A stretch of 11,917 bases of DNA from Anaerolineaceae bacterium. GTDB taxonomy: Bacteria; Chloroflexota; Anaerolineae; 4572-78. The position numbers and the translations under genes were made by a program. Each line of letters opens with the position of its first letter. Positions within the stretch are counted from its first letter, which is position 1. This document shows positions 1-6,014 of this stretch, one piece after another. The stretch covers positions 1 through 11,917 of the forward strand of contig JANTHQ010000028.1 in the NCBI GenBank assembly GCA_024762375.1. Reading direction: 5' to 3'. A model generated the notes under the pieces. The model did no database searches. It saw only the letters and a program-made list of their open reading frames with translations, and was not told where the DNA came from.

Positions 1-300
1 ATCTTCCGGTACATCCTCCCACGAACGGGCCTGCCCCTCGGTTGGTTTGATGTAGTAGTAAATATCATCGAAATCAATCTCTTGCATCAACGGGCTGCCC
101 CAATTGGGCATCGGGCGGTTGATAAAGTGATGATATGCCTTCAGACGGATGTCCAGCATCCATTCCGGCTCATTTTTCATGGCCGAAATATTTCTCACGA
201 CCTCTTCTGTCAACCCTTTTTCTGCTTTAAAAACATAATCTTCGGGCTGATTAAATCCATATTTATAATCGCCAATATTTACATCAACTGGTTGCGACAT
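1..300 (-). CDS. sufB: SufB, Fe-S cluster assembly scaffold subunit (N-terminal 100 residues, cut by window edge)
   Basis: The minus strand from 300 to 1 is open for exactly 100 codons and starts MSQPVDVNIGDYKYGF. It continues with the SufB N-terminal pattern: KAEKGLTEEVVRNIS, NEPEWMLDIRLKAY, then a PMPNWG segment and FDDIYYYIKP. SufB is the scaffold protein of the cytosolic SufBCD complex, on which Fe-S clusters are assembled using sulfur from SufS/SufE or SufU. The rest of the protein (about 470 residues in the family) lies beyond the left edge, and sufD and sufS are likely to follow there. The start is chosen because AGAGGTG sits just upstream (revcomp of 305-311). That site begins inside the sufC stop region, leaving a 12-bp gap, so sufC and sufB are in one operon. 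Identification is by sequence recognition and by the sufC neighbour. Confidence 0.95.
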   Translation of the reverse strand, partial: MSQPVDVNIGDYKYGFNQPEDYVFKAEKGLTEEVVRNISAMKNEPEWMLDIRLKAYHHFINRPMPNWGSPLMQEIDFDDIYYYIKPTEGQARSWEDVPED

Positions 301-312
301 TCGTCACCTCTT

Positions 313-1059
313 TTATGCGTGTTCTTTGATAATTTGGTCGTAGCCTTCGGCCTCTAACCGTTCTGCCAATTCTTGCCCACCAGAAAGAATGATGCGGCCG
401 TCAACCAAAATGTGGACAAAATCGGGTCTAATGTAATTCAGAATGCGGTTGTAGTGGGTAATCACAATCACGCCCATGTTATTTCCGGCTTTTACCGCGT
501 TCACCCCTTCTGACACGATACGCAGGGCATCAATATCCAAACCGGAGTCGGTTTCATCCATCACAGCGAATTTCGGCTGCAACAGCGCCATCTGCAGAAT
601 TTCGGCACGCTTTTTCTCGCCGCCGGAAAAGCCGTCATTCAGGTATCGCCGCGCAAACGAGCGATCCATCTTCAACATTTCCATTTTGTCCAATAGCAGT
701 TTCCGAAATTGTGTAATGGGCATATCGCCATGCACAGCGTTGACGGCTGTGCGCAAAAAATTCGCCATGCTCACACCGGGGATAGCGGTGGGATACTGGA
801 AGGCCAAAAAGAGTCCATGCTGAGCGCGTTCGTCCGGGCTCATTTCCAGCACGTTTTCATCGCCCAAAAAAACCTCGCCCGCCTCGACTTCATATTTGGG
901 ATGTCCTGCCAGCGCATACGCCAGCGTACTTTTTCCGCCACCATTGGGCCCCATAATCGCGTGGACTTCACCCTGTGTCACGTCCAGGTTGATGCCCTTC
1001 AAAATTGGTTTGCCTTCTACACTCACGTGTAAATTTTTTATAGATAATGTTAGTGCCAT
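313..1059 (-). CDS. sufC: SufC, ABC-type ATPase of the SufBCD Fe-S assembly complex
   Basis: A 248-residue soluble ABC ATPase of normal SufC length. From the chosen start it shows Walker A GPNGGGKST (37-45), the Q-loop FQYPT (87-91), the signature FSGGEKKR (144-151), Walker B FAVMDE (164-169) and the SufC-typical stretch DETDSGLDIDAL, followed by the switch histidine H202 in VIVITHYNR. SufC binds SufB and SufD and uses ATP to remodel the scaffold during cluster assembly. It is not a membrane transporter, and no permease gene is adjacent. The frame extends upstream to 1098, but the ATG at 1059 is preferred: GGAG lies about 10 nt upstream and the protein then begins MALTLSIKNL as family members do. 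sufB follows after 12 bp. Transcription probably starts from the divergent region at 1126-1154. Confidence 0.96.
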   Translation of the reverse strand: MALTLSIKNLHVSVEGKPILKGINLDVTQGEVHAIMGPNGGGKSTLAYALAGHPKYEVEAGEVFLGDENVLEMSPDERAQHGLFLAFQYPTAIPGVSMANFLRTAVNAVHGDMPITQFRKLLLDKMEMLKMDRSFARRYLNDGFSGGEKKRAEILQMALLQPKFAVMDETDSGLDIDALRIVSEGVNAVKAGNNMGVIVITHYNRILNYIRPDFVHILVDGRIILSGGQELAERLEAEGYDQIIKEHA

Positions 1060-1125
1060 TGGTTTAGTTTCTCCATACTGAATATTTTTCTGGTGCACAG
1101 CCCGATGGCTGCAAAGTTAACTGCT

Positions 1126-1154
1126 ATTTTACTGGTGGTAGATTAATTTGTCAA
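1126..1154 (-). promoter_or_regulatory. Predicted sigma70-type promoter of sufCB
   Basis: On the minus strand a perfect -35 TTGACA (1154-1149), a 17-bp spacer and a near-consensus -10 TAAAAT (1131-1126) lie 67 bp upstream of the sufC start. The predicted transcript would begin near 1119, giving a leader of about 60 nt. Three bases of the -35 overlap the SufR operator at 1152-1165, which fits repression by blocking RNA polymerase. Confidence 0.72.
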
Positions 1155-1165
1155 CTTTTTTGTTA
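1152..1165. promoter_or_regulatory. Predicted SufR operator in the sufC/sufR divergent region (CAAC-N6-GTTA)
   Basis: CAAC, six T residues, then GTTA: one mismatch from the inverted repeat CAAC-N6-GTTG described for cyanobacterial SufR. It overlaps the edge of the suf -35 box on the minus strand and ends 7 bp before the proposed sufR -35. A dimer bound here could repress suf and also regulate sufR. A perfect copy of the same pattern lies upstream of mrp (1912-1925). Confidence 0.6.
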
Positions 1166-1172
1166 TTAAATT

Positions 1173-1201
1173 TTGCAATACCCCCATGAGCGTGCTATAA
1201 T
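1173..1201 (+). promoter_or_regulatory. Predicted promoter of sufR, consensus extended -10
   Basis: TTGCAA (1173-1178, 4 of 6 to consensus), a 17-bp spacer, and a perfect TATAAT (1196-1201) preceded by TG at 1193-1194, which makes an extended -10. Transcription would start near 1208, about 28 nt before the sufR ATG. It is back to back with the suf promoter. Confidence 0.7.
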
Positions 1202-1235
1202 TTTGTTTATTGAAAGGTCAAATAGGGTTTTTTGA

Positions 1236-1889
1236 ATGACACGTACCGGATTATTAAACGACATCCAACTACCAAAAACGCGCCGCTTGATTTTGTTGGC
1301 ACTGAAAGAGCACGGGCGGCTCACCGCCGACCAACTTGCTGAGATGCTCCACATCAGTGCGGTGGCCGTGCGGCGTCATTTGGACAACCTGAAACATACA
1401 CATCTGGTTTCATATGAAGAAGTACAGCGCGGTGTGGGGCGTCCCGGTTTTTCATATTTTCTCACGCCAAAAGCCGACCACCTTTTTCCGCGAAATTACC
1501 AGGAATTGGCCGCCGACGTCATTCTGACTATCCGCGATATGTATGGCAAAGAAGCCGTGGACGCGATTTTCGAAAAACGCACCAAAAAAATCGAGCAGGC
1601 ATATCAACCATTGGTGAGCGGGCCCACGCTGGAAAAACGAGTGGAACAATTGGTGGAACTTCGTCAAGAAGACGGGTATATGGCCAGTTGGGAAAAAAAG
1701 CCGGACGGGTCCATCATCATCACTGAACACAATTGCCCCATCCAGCATGTCGCGTCCGAATGCGCCCAAGCCTGCAATGAAGATTTGACGCTTTTCTCGA
1801 ACCTGCTCGATGCCGATGTAATTCGATTGCACAACCAAGCCAGTGGCGATGCCACCTGTGCCTATAAAATTGTGGGCAAACATTCATAA
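1236..1889 (+). CDS. sufR: SufR-type Fe-S cluster-sensing transcriptional repressor
   Basis: A 217-residue protein. Residues about 14-75 form a winged helix-turn-helix (TRRLILLALKEHGRLTADQL, then the recognition segment ISAVAVRRHLDNL and the wing GRPGFSYFLT). The C-terminal half carries the Fe-S ligand pattern: C167 in EHNCPI, C180 after 12 residues, and C208 in GDATCAY, with an extra C176 between. SufR dimers hold a [4Fe-4S] cluster and repress suf genes when the cluster is present; cluster loss derepresses them. The divergent position next to sufCB, and operator-like sequences before sufC and mrp, support the assignment over a general ArsR/DeoR regulator. The ATG at 1236 has a weak site (AGGG about 9 nt upstream). 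mrp follows after 75 bp in the same direction but has its own predicted promoter. Confidence 0.88.
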   Translation: MTRTGLLNDIQLPKTRRLILLALKEHGRLTADQLAEMLHISAVAVRRHLDNLKHTHLVSYEEVQRGVGRPGFSYFLTPKADHLFPRNYQELAADVILTIRDMYGKEAVDAIFEKRTKKIEQAYQPLVSGPTLEKRVEQLVELRQEDGYMASWEKKPDGSIIITEHNCPIQHVASECAQACNEDLTLFSNLLDADVIRLHNQASGDATCAYKIVGKHS

Positions 1890-1902
1890 ATTGTCCCAAC
1901 TT

Positions 1903-1931
1903 TCGACTCATCAACCAATCTGTTGTAAAAT
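1903..1931 (+). promoter_or_regulatory. Predicted promoter of mrp
   Basis: TCGACT (1903-1908, 4 of 6 to TTGACA), a 17-bp spacer and TAAAAT (1926-1931). The -35 is weak on its own. The spacing is ideal, and a perfect SufR-type inverted repeat fills the spacer up to the -10 edge. The transcript would start near 1938, 27 nt before the mrp ATG at 1965, which has GAGG at 1954-1957. Confidence 0.5.
1912..1925. promoter_or_regulatory. Predicted SufR operator upstream of mrp (perfect CAAC-N6-GTTG)
   Basis: CAAC at 1912-1915, six bases CAATCT, and GTTG at 1922-1925 match the published cyanobacterial SufR inverted repeat at all eight defined positions. The site ends directly against the predicted -10 TAAAAT, where bound repressor would block transcription of mrp. 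With the related site at 1152-1165 it suggests a small SufR regulon. Confidence 0.65.
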
Positions 1932-1964
1932 GCCGAAAATTCTTATTGATACCGAGGACACTGT

Positions 1965-3062
1965 ATGTCACAAGTAACCAAAGAACAAGTTTTAGCTGCA
2001 TTAAGCCACGTCATCGAACCGGAACTGCATATGGATATGGTGTCGCTGAATATGATTCAGAACATCGAAATATCCGGCGGTGATGTACGTTTTGATGTCA
2101 TTTTGACCACCCCCGCTTGCCCACTGAAAGGGCAAATTCAATCCGAATGCGAAGACGCCGTAAAACAGATTCCCGGCGTCACCGGTGTCACTGCGAATTT
2201 GGAATCGCAGGTGCCCGCCGACGCCCGGCTGATGGGTAAATTGGAAGTGGGCATCAAAAACACCATCGCCGTCGCCAGTGGCAAAGGCGGCGTGGGCAAA
2301 AGCACCGTCGCCACCAATTTGGCGCTATCGCTGGCGCTGGAAGGCGCGAAAGTCGGTTTGTTGGACGCCGATATTTACGGCCCCAATATTCCTTTGATGA
2401 TGGGCGTTGATACCAAACCCAAAGCCTTCAACGGGAAAATCGTCCCACCGGTGGGACACGGCGTAAAACTCATCAGCATGGGTTTTCTGGTTGACCCGAA
2501 ACAGCCGCTCATCTGGCGTGGCCCGATGTTGCACGGCACAATTCGGCAGTTTCTGGAAGATGTGGATTGGGGCGAATTGGACTATCTGATTATCGACCTG
2601 CCGCCCGGCACCGGCGACGCCAGCCTCAGTTTGGCGCAGAGCATGAGCCTGACCGGCGCGGTCATCGTCACCACCCCGCAAGAAGTTTCAACCAGCGATG
2701 TCATCCGCAGCATCGGCATGTTCCGCCAGTTAAACGTGCCTATTTTGGGATTGATTGAAAATATGAGTTTCTTCATCGCGCCCGATACCGGCACACGGTA
2801 CGATATTTTCGGGCACGGCGGCGGCAGAAAAATGGCAGATGAGAATCACATCGCCTTTTTGGGCGAAATCCCCATCGAAATTGCGGTGCGCGAAGGGGGC
2901 GACCAAGGCTCACCGATTGTGGTGCGCGACCCGGAATCCGCTTCCGCGCAGGCTATCCGCAAAGTATCGCGCTCTGTCGCGGCGATGGTCAGCATTTTCC
3001 ACCTTTCGCCGGAATATGCCGAGCAAGCCCCCACTGAGCCGAAGTTGAACATCATCAGTTGA
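1965..3062 (+). CDS. mrp: Mrp/ApbC-family P-loop ATPase, Fe-S cluster carrier with N-terminal MIP18 (DUF59) domain
   Basis: A 365-residue cytosolic protein. Residues about 4-80 form a MIP18/DUF59 domain with the TTPACPL motif (C52) seen in SufT-like proteins. The ATPase domain follows, with the deviant Walker A GKGGVGKST (106-114), DADIYGPN (134-141) and LIIDLPPGTGD (208-218). Mrp/ApbC proteins bind a bridging Fe-S cluster as dimers and deliver it to apoproteins. The usual CxxC after ENMS is absent: residues 272-275 read APDT, and C52 and C62 are the only cysteines. As I recall, cyanobacterial Mrp proteins also lack CxxC, so this is probably a subfamily trait rather than damage. The ATG at 1965 has GAGG 7 nt upstream. 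The operator at 1912-1925 ties it to suf regulation. Confidence 0.92.
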   Translation: MSQVTKEQVLAALSHVIEPELHMDMVSLNMIQNIEISGGDVRFDVILTTPACPLKGQIQSECEDAVKQIPGVTGVTANLESQVPADARLMGKLEVGIKNTIAVASGKGGVGKSTVATNLALSLALEGAKVGLLDADIYGPNIPLMMGVDTKPKAFNGKIVPPVGHGVKLISMGFLVDPKQPLIWRGPMLHGTIRQFLEDVDWGELDYLIIDLPPGTGDASLSLAQSMSLTGAVIVTTPQEVSTSDVIRSIGMFRQLNVPILGLIENMSFFIAPDTGTRYDIFGHGGGRKMADENHIAFLGEIPIEIAVREGGDQGSPIVVRDPESASAQAIRKVSRSVAAMVSIFHLSPEYAEQAPTEPKLNIIS

Positions 3063-3075
3063 GCGGAAATTGATT

Positions 3076-3125
3076 AATGGAGATTGGTTATTGGAAATTC
3101 ATCCCGTAACCAATCTCCATTTTTT
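3076..3125 (+). terminator. Rho-independent terminator of mrp, made of an ATTGG-type hairpin repeat
   Basis: A perfect 15-bp stem pairs 3076-3090 with 3107-3121 around a 16-nt loop, and a T run follows on the plus strand (3121-3125), so it should stop mrp transcription. It also abuts the stop codon of the convergent permease gene (3124-3126), but the minus-strand exit lacks a good T run. The left arm begins GGAGATTGGTTATTGG (3079-3094), matched 15 of 16 by the hairpin at 11670-11685. Confidence 0.85.
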
Positions 3126-5346
3126 ACGCCAGCGCACTTTCGTTCCCCGAATCCTTCACAAAAATACACGACGCTTTTGTACTTTCAACCATTTGGTGGA
3201 CAAATTTCACCGAAACATTCTGCTGCACGCCGAAAATGTTCAAATCCGCCTGCGGCGCGTGCGGCAAAAAATCATTCAGCCGCCCCACCGAAACAATGGT
3301 CTGTGTATTGCGCGGCATACGCCCCAAATCAATCAACATCGCCAAAAACGCTTCTGCTTTCAGTCGTTCATCTTCATCTGAAATGACCGTTATCAGTCGC
3401 ATTTCTCCCTGCCACTGCTGAACCAACTGATACGCCAGCAACAGCGACAAATCCAAATTGCTCAGCCGCATGCCAATTTGCCAAGTTGGGCTTTGCTCGC
3501 GCACCCAAACATTGATGGTCTGTTCGCGCCCCAGCAAAACCGAAGGATGCTGAGCATATAAAATCGCACCCATGCCGTCTTCCACCGCGCGGTCAATTGC
3601 CGATTGCACCGTTTTTGTTTTCGTGCCGCGGTTCACCGGCAGAAACAGCGCCGTGGGATGGAAAAATGCACCGCTGAGCACATCCAGCCCGGCTTGCAGC
3701 GCCTTGCCGAAATCACTCCCCTCCACCAGCGCCGCGCGGGCAAACACACCATCATTGGCAAACGATTGGACAAAATCTTCAATCGACGCCATCCGCGATT
3801 TTTTACCCGGCGGATAAATGCCCACCAAATGCACCGAGCCGCGCGGGTACGTCAGCGCCTTCAAAAAACGATAACACCCCAGCAGTTCCAGTTCCGACTG
3901 TGCCGGAACCAGCAAACTTGGCCGCCATGCCCGCTCTTGCGATGTCGGCATGGTGATAACCCGCATCGCCGCCCACTCTGCCAGCGTGACAAACAGCCCG
4001 CTGCGCACATCGCTGAACGGGTTTTTCAGTTGCCGGTGGGTGAGATAAATATACAATCCGGTGATGACCACCACCGCCACCAAACTGAACAGCGGGTTTA
4101 TCAGAAACATGGTGATAACCGACCCCGCCACCCCGATAATCGGCACGATGCGCGGAATCTTAAAATGGGGGCGGAAACTGATGAGCCCCAGCGATTGTTC
4201 CAGCACCACTACCCCGTTCAGCACGGCATAGGTTATCAGGAAAAACATGGTCATCAGTGGCGCGATGGCGTTCAGCCCGCCGCCCGTTAGCCCGAAAGCC
4301 AGCGTAACTAGCGCGACGCCCCCCGTAACCCACATGGCATTTCGCGGTTCACCCGATGCCGACCGTTTCGCCAAAAATTCGCCGCCGGGCAGAATATCGT
4401 GTTCGGCGATGGCACGCAGCACGCGCGGCGCGCCCACCAACGAGTTCAGCGCGGCGGAAAATGTCGCCGCCAGAATGCCCGCCAGCACCGCCGGACCCCA
4501 CACCGAGCGGTCAACCATAATGGTGAAATTGGAAACGAGTTCGGCAGGGGTTGCCACCAGCGATACCCAGTATGCCAATCCCAGATAAACCACCATGGTC
4601 ACAATAATGGCACTGATAACCCCGCGCGGAATGCTGCGACGCGGGTTTTTCAGTGTGCCGGACATGTTCACCCCGGCCAGCACGCCCGTCACCGCCGGGA
4701 AAAACACGGCAAACACCGACCAAAAGTTGCCGTCGGGAAAACTACCCCACATTTGCGGCGTTTGGGTGACACCTTGCGCCCCTTCGATATGGAAGCTCCC
4801 CAAAAAGACAGAAATTAGCGATGCCACGATGATGATTAAAATGGGGTATCGCACCCGCGCCGCCAAACTGACGCTGAAATAGGCAATGGCGAAAATGATG
4901 ACAAACGCGCCGAACACGACCGCCCACGCGGGATGGTTGGGGAAAATACGCAGCCAGCCTTCGCTGAACGCGAAAATGTAAAATGCCACCGAAATCGCCT
5001 GCGCCAGATAAAACGGCACGGTCACACTGCCGCTCACTTCCAGCCCCAGCGATTGCGCGATGATAGAAAATGCGCCGCCCGCTCCCACCCGAATATTGGT
5101 CGCCACCGAAGCGATGGACAATCCGGTGGAAAGGGTAATCACATTGGATAGCAAAATTATCAGCGCGCCGCCGAGCAGCCCGGCATTACCCACCACCCAG
5201 CCCGTGCGCAGATACATCACCGCGCCGAGAATGGTCAACACGGTGGGCAGAAAAACGCCGTCAATCGTGCCAAATTTCTTTTCACCCGCATCATCACGGG
5301 CAAACGGATTGCGTAAATTTGCGGTAATGGATTCAAATGTGGTCAT
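3124..5346 (-). CDS. SLC12 (cation-chloride cotransporter)-like APC-superfamily permease with cytosolic C-terminal domain
   Basis: A 740-residue membrane protein. Residues about 25-440 are hydrophobic helices of the APC fold. SLC12-type motifs are visible: GVFLPTVLTILGAVMYLRTG (30-49, TM1), FFPAVTGVLAGVNMSG then KNPRRSIPRG (215-242, TM6 region) and SLVGAPRVLRAIAEHDILP (302-320, TM8 region). Residues about 445-740 are soluble, starting with WRPSLLVPA, and resemble the SLC12 C-terminal regulatory domain. Eukaryotic relatives carry Na+, K+ and Cl- together; for bacterial members the substrate is mostly unknown, and an amino acid substrate cannot be excluded. The start at 5346 (MTTFESI, with AGGA 9 nt upstream) is preferred over a TTG at 5433, which would add 29 residues of low-complexity origin. 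It follows the lipoprotein gene after 104 bp on the same strand, possibly in the same transcript. Confidence 0.85.
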   Translation of the reverse strand: MTTFESITANLRNPFARDDAGEKKFGTIDGVFLPTVLTILGAVMYLRTGWVVGNAGLLGGALIILLSNVITLSTGLSIASVATNIRVGAGGAFSIIAQSLGLEVSGSVTVPFYLAQAISVAFYIFAFSEGWLRIFPNHPAWAVVFGAFVIIFAIAYFSVSLAARVRYPILIIIVASLISVFLGSFHIEGAQGVTQTPQMWGSFPDGNFWSVFAVFFPAVTGVLAGVNMSGTLKNPRRSIPRGVISAIIVTMVVYLGLAYWVSLVATPAELVSNFTIMVDRSVWGPAVLAGILAATFSAALNSLVGAPRVLRAIAEHDILPGGEFLAKRSASGEPRNAMWVTGGVALVTLAFGLTGGGLNAIAPLMTMFFLITYAVLNGVVVLEQSLGLISFRPHFKIPRIVPIIGVAGSVITMFLINPLFSLVAVVVITGLYIYLTHRQLKNPFSDVRSGLFVTLAEWAAMRVITMPTSQERAWRPSLLVPAQSELELLGCYRFLKALTYPRGSVHLVGIYPPGKKSRMASIEDFVQSFANDGVFARAALVEGSDFGKALQAGLDVLSGAFFHPTALFLPVNRGTKTKTVQSAIDRAVEDGMGAILYAQHPSVLLGREQTINVWVREQSPTWQIGMRLSNLDLSLLLAYQLVQQWQGEMRLITVISDEDERLKAEAFLAMLIDLGRMPRNTQTIVSVGRLNDFLPHAPQADLNIFGVQQNVSVKFVHQMVESTKASCIFVKDSGNESALA

Positions 5347-5390
5347 TGGGAGAAATCCTGTTTTTTGTGGTGATTCGGCTACCTGTGTAT

Positions 5391-5404
5391 TGCGTGATGC
5401 GTGA
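5391..5404. repeat. Two tandem copies of the 7-mer TGCGTGA
   Basis: TGCGTGA occurs twice in direct succession (5391-5397, 5398-5404) in the gap between the permease start and the lipoprotein stop, a few bases from the 8-bp array at 5411-5447. It is too short to assign a role. Confidence 0.6.
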
Positions 5405-5410
5405 ACAGTA

Positions 5411-5447
5411 TTCGCAGATTCGCCCTTTCGCAAATTCGCTCATTCGT
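5411..5447. repeat. Tandem array of five TTCG(C) units with an exact 8-bp period
   Basis: TTCGC begins at 5411, 5419, 5427 and 5435, and TTCG again at 5443, each 8 bp apart with variable bases between. The array starts 3 bp after the end of the lipoprotein reading frame on the minus strand (stop at 5451-5453) and fills the region upstream of the permease. No hairpin of note is formed, so it is not an obvious terminator. It may be a spreading intergenic repeat or a protein binding array. Confidence 0.75.
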
Positions 5448-5450
5448 TGG

Positions 5451-6014
5451 TTACTTTTGAACTTCAAACCCGTCACCGGATGATTGCGTCAAATCGACCA
5501 CCACCGTTTTGCCGCCCCAGCCATCCACCAAATCGTGGGCGCGAACGGTGACGGTGGTCACATCCGCGGGGATGCGGATGCCGGATTGCGAGCGGGTGAA
5601 GGGTTGTTCGGTTTCGTGGGGATGCGCCAGCAAGCGCGTAAACCGGTCGGTGGGGTTTACTTTCACCACCGAACCGTCGGGCAGCACCACATCCCAGCCG
5701 TCGGCATAATCGTCCCAGCCGGTATCGGGATGCGCCACCGTCACATCGAACCGCCATGTGCCATCTGCCGATTGGGTGGCTTTCACAAACAGCACATCCG
5801 CATTGGCGGCAGATGGTGTCGGTGCGGGCGCGGGCGTGTCCGTCGGGGCAAGCGTCGGTGCGGCAGTGGGCGGCTCGGTGGGTGCGACGGTCGCAGTCGG
5901 GGTGGGTGGGGTAGTTTCGGGTTCAGTGGGCGGCACAGATGCCGGTGTCGATTCGCTGGCACAGGCAGTCAACGCCAAAATCATCATCATTCCAAAAATA
6001 AAAATCGTTTTCAT
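5451..6014 (-). CDS. Predicted lipoprotein with Pro/Thr-rich linker and a conserved domain of unknown function
   Basis: A 187-residue protein. Residues 1-18 form a lipoprotein signal peptide (MKTIFIFGMMMILALTAC) with lipobox LTAC and C18 as the lipidation site. Residues about 23-68 are a low-complexity Pro/Thr/Ala linker, typical of cell-surface proteins in Chloroflexota. Residues about 73-176 form a compact domain with the signature blocks FDVTVAHPDTGWDDYADGW, LPDGSVV, LLAHPHETEQPFTRS and IRIPADV, ending VRAHDLVDGWGGKTVVVDL. I recall unnamed hypothetical proteins with the same blocks but know no function for them. The dense His/Asp/Glu set (H95, D97, D101, H131, H133, E134, H160, D161) could bind metal; that is inference. 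Its ATG overlaps the kinase stop codon by 4 bp (ATGA), so translation is probably coupled to the histidine kinase. Confidence 0.85.
   Translation of the reverse strand: MKTIFIFGMMMILALTACASESTPASVPPTEPETTPPTPTATVAPTEPPTAAPTLAPTDTPAPAPTPSAANADVLFVKATQSADGTWRFDVTVAHPDTGWDDYADGWDVVLPDGSVVKVNPTDRFTRLLAHPHETEQPFTRSQSGIRIPADVTTVTVRAHDLVDGWGGKTVVVDLTQSSGDGFEVQK

Noticed and set aside
82..357. A 91-codon plus-strand open frame at the sufB/sufC junction
   Set aside because: It spans the ends of two real minus-strand genes and shows no homology-like pattern.
1098..1111. Small hairpin in the sufC leader (CAGCC/GGCTG)
   Set aside because: Only a 5-bp stem; not enough to call a riboswitch or attenuator.
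3604..4818. Several plus-strand open frames inside the permease gene
   Set aside because: They overlap the SLC12-like coding sequence, are rich in Arg, His, Gln and Pro, and show no domain pattern or ribosome binding site.
5347..5433. Extended permease start at a TTG at 5433
   Set aside because: The added 29 residues would be encoded by the short tandem repeats, with no good ribosome binding site. The ATG at 5346 starts a typical SLC12-like N-terminus.
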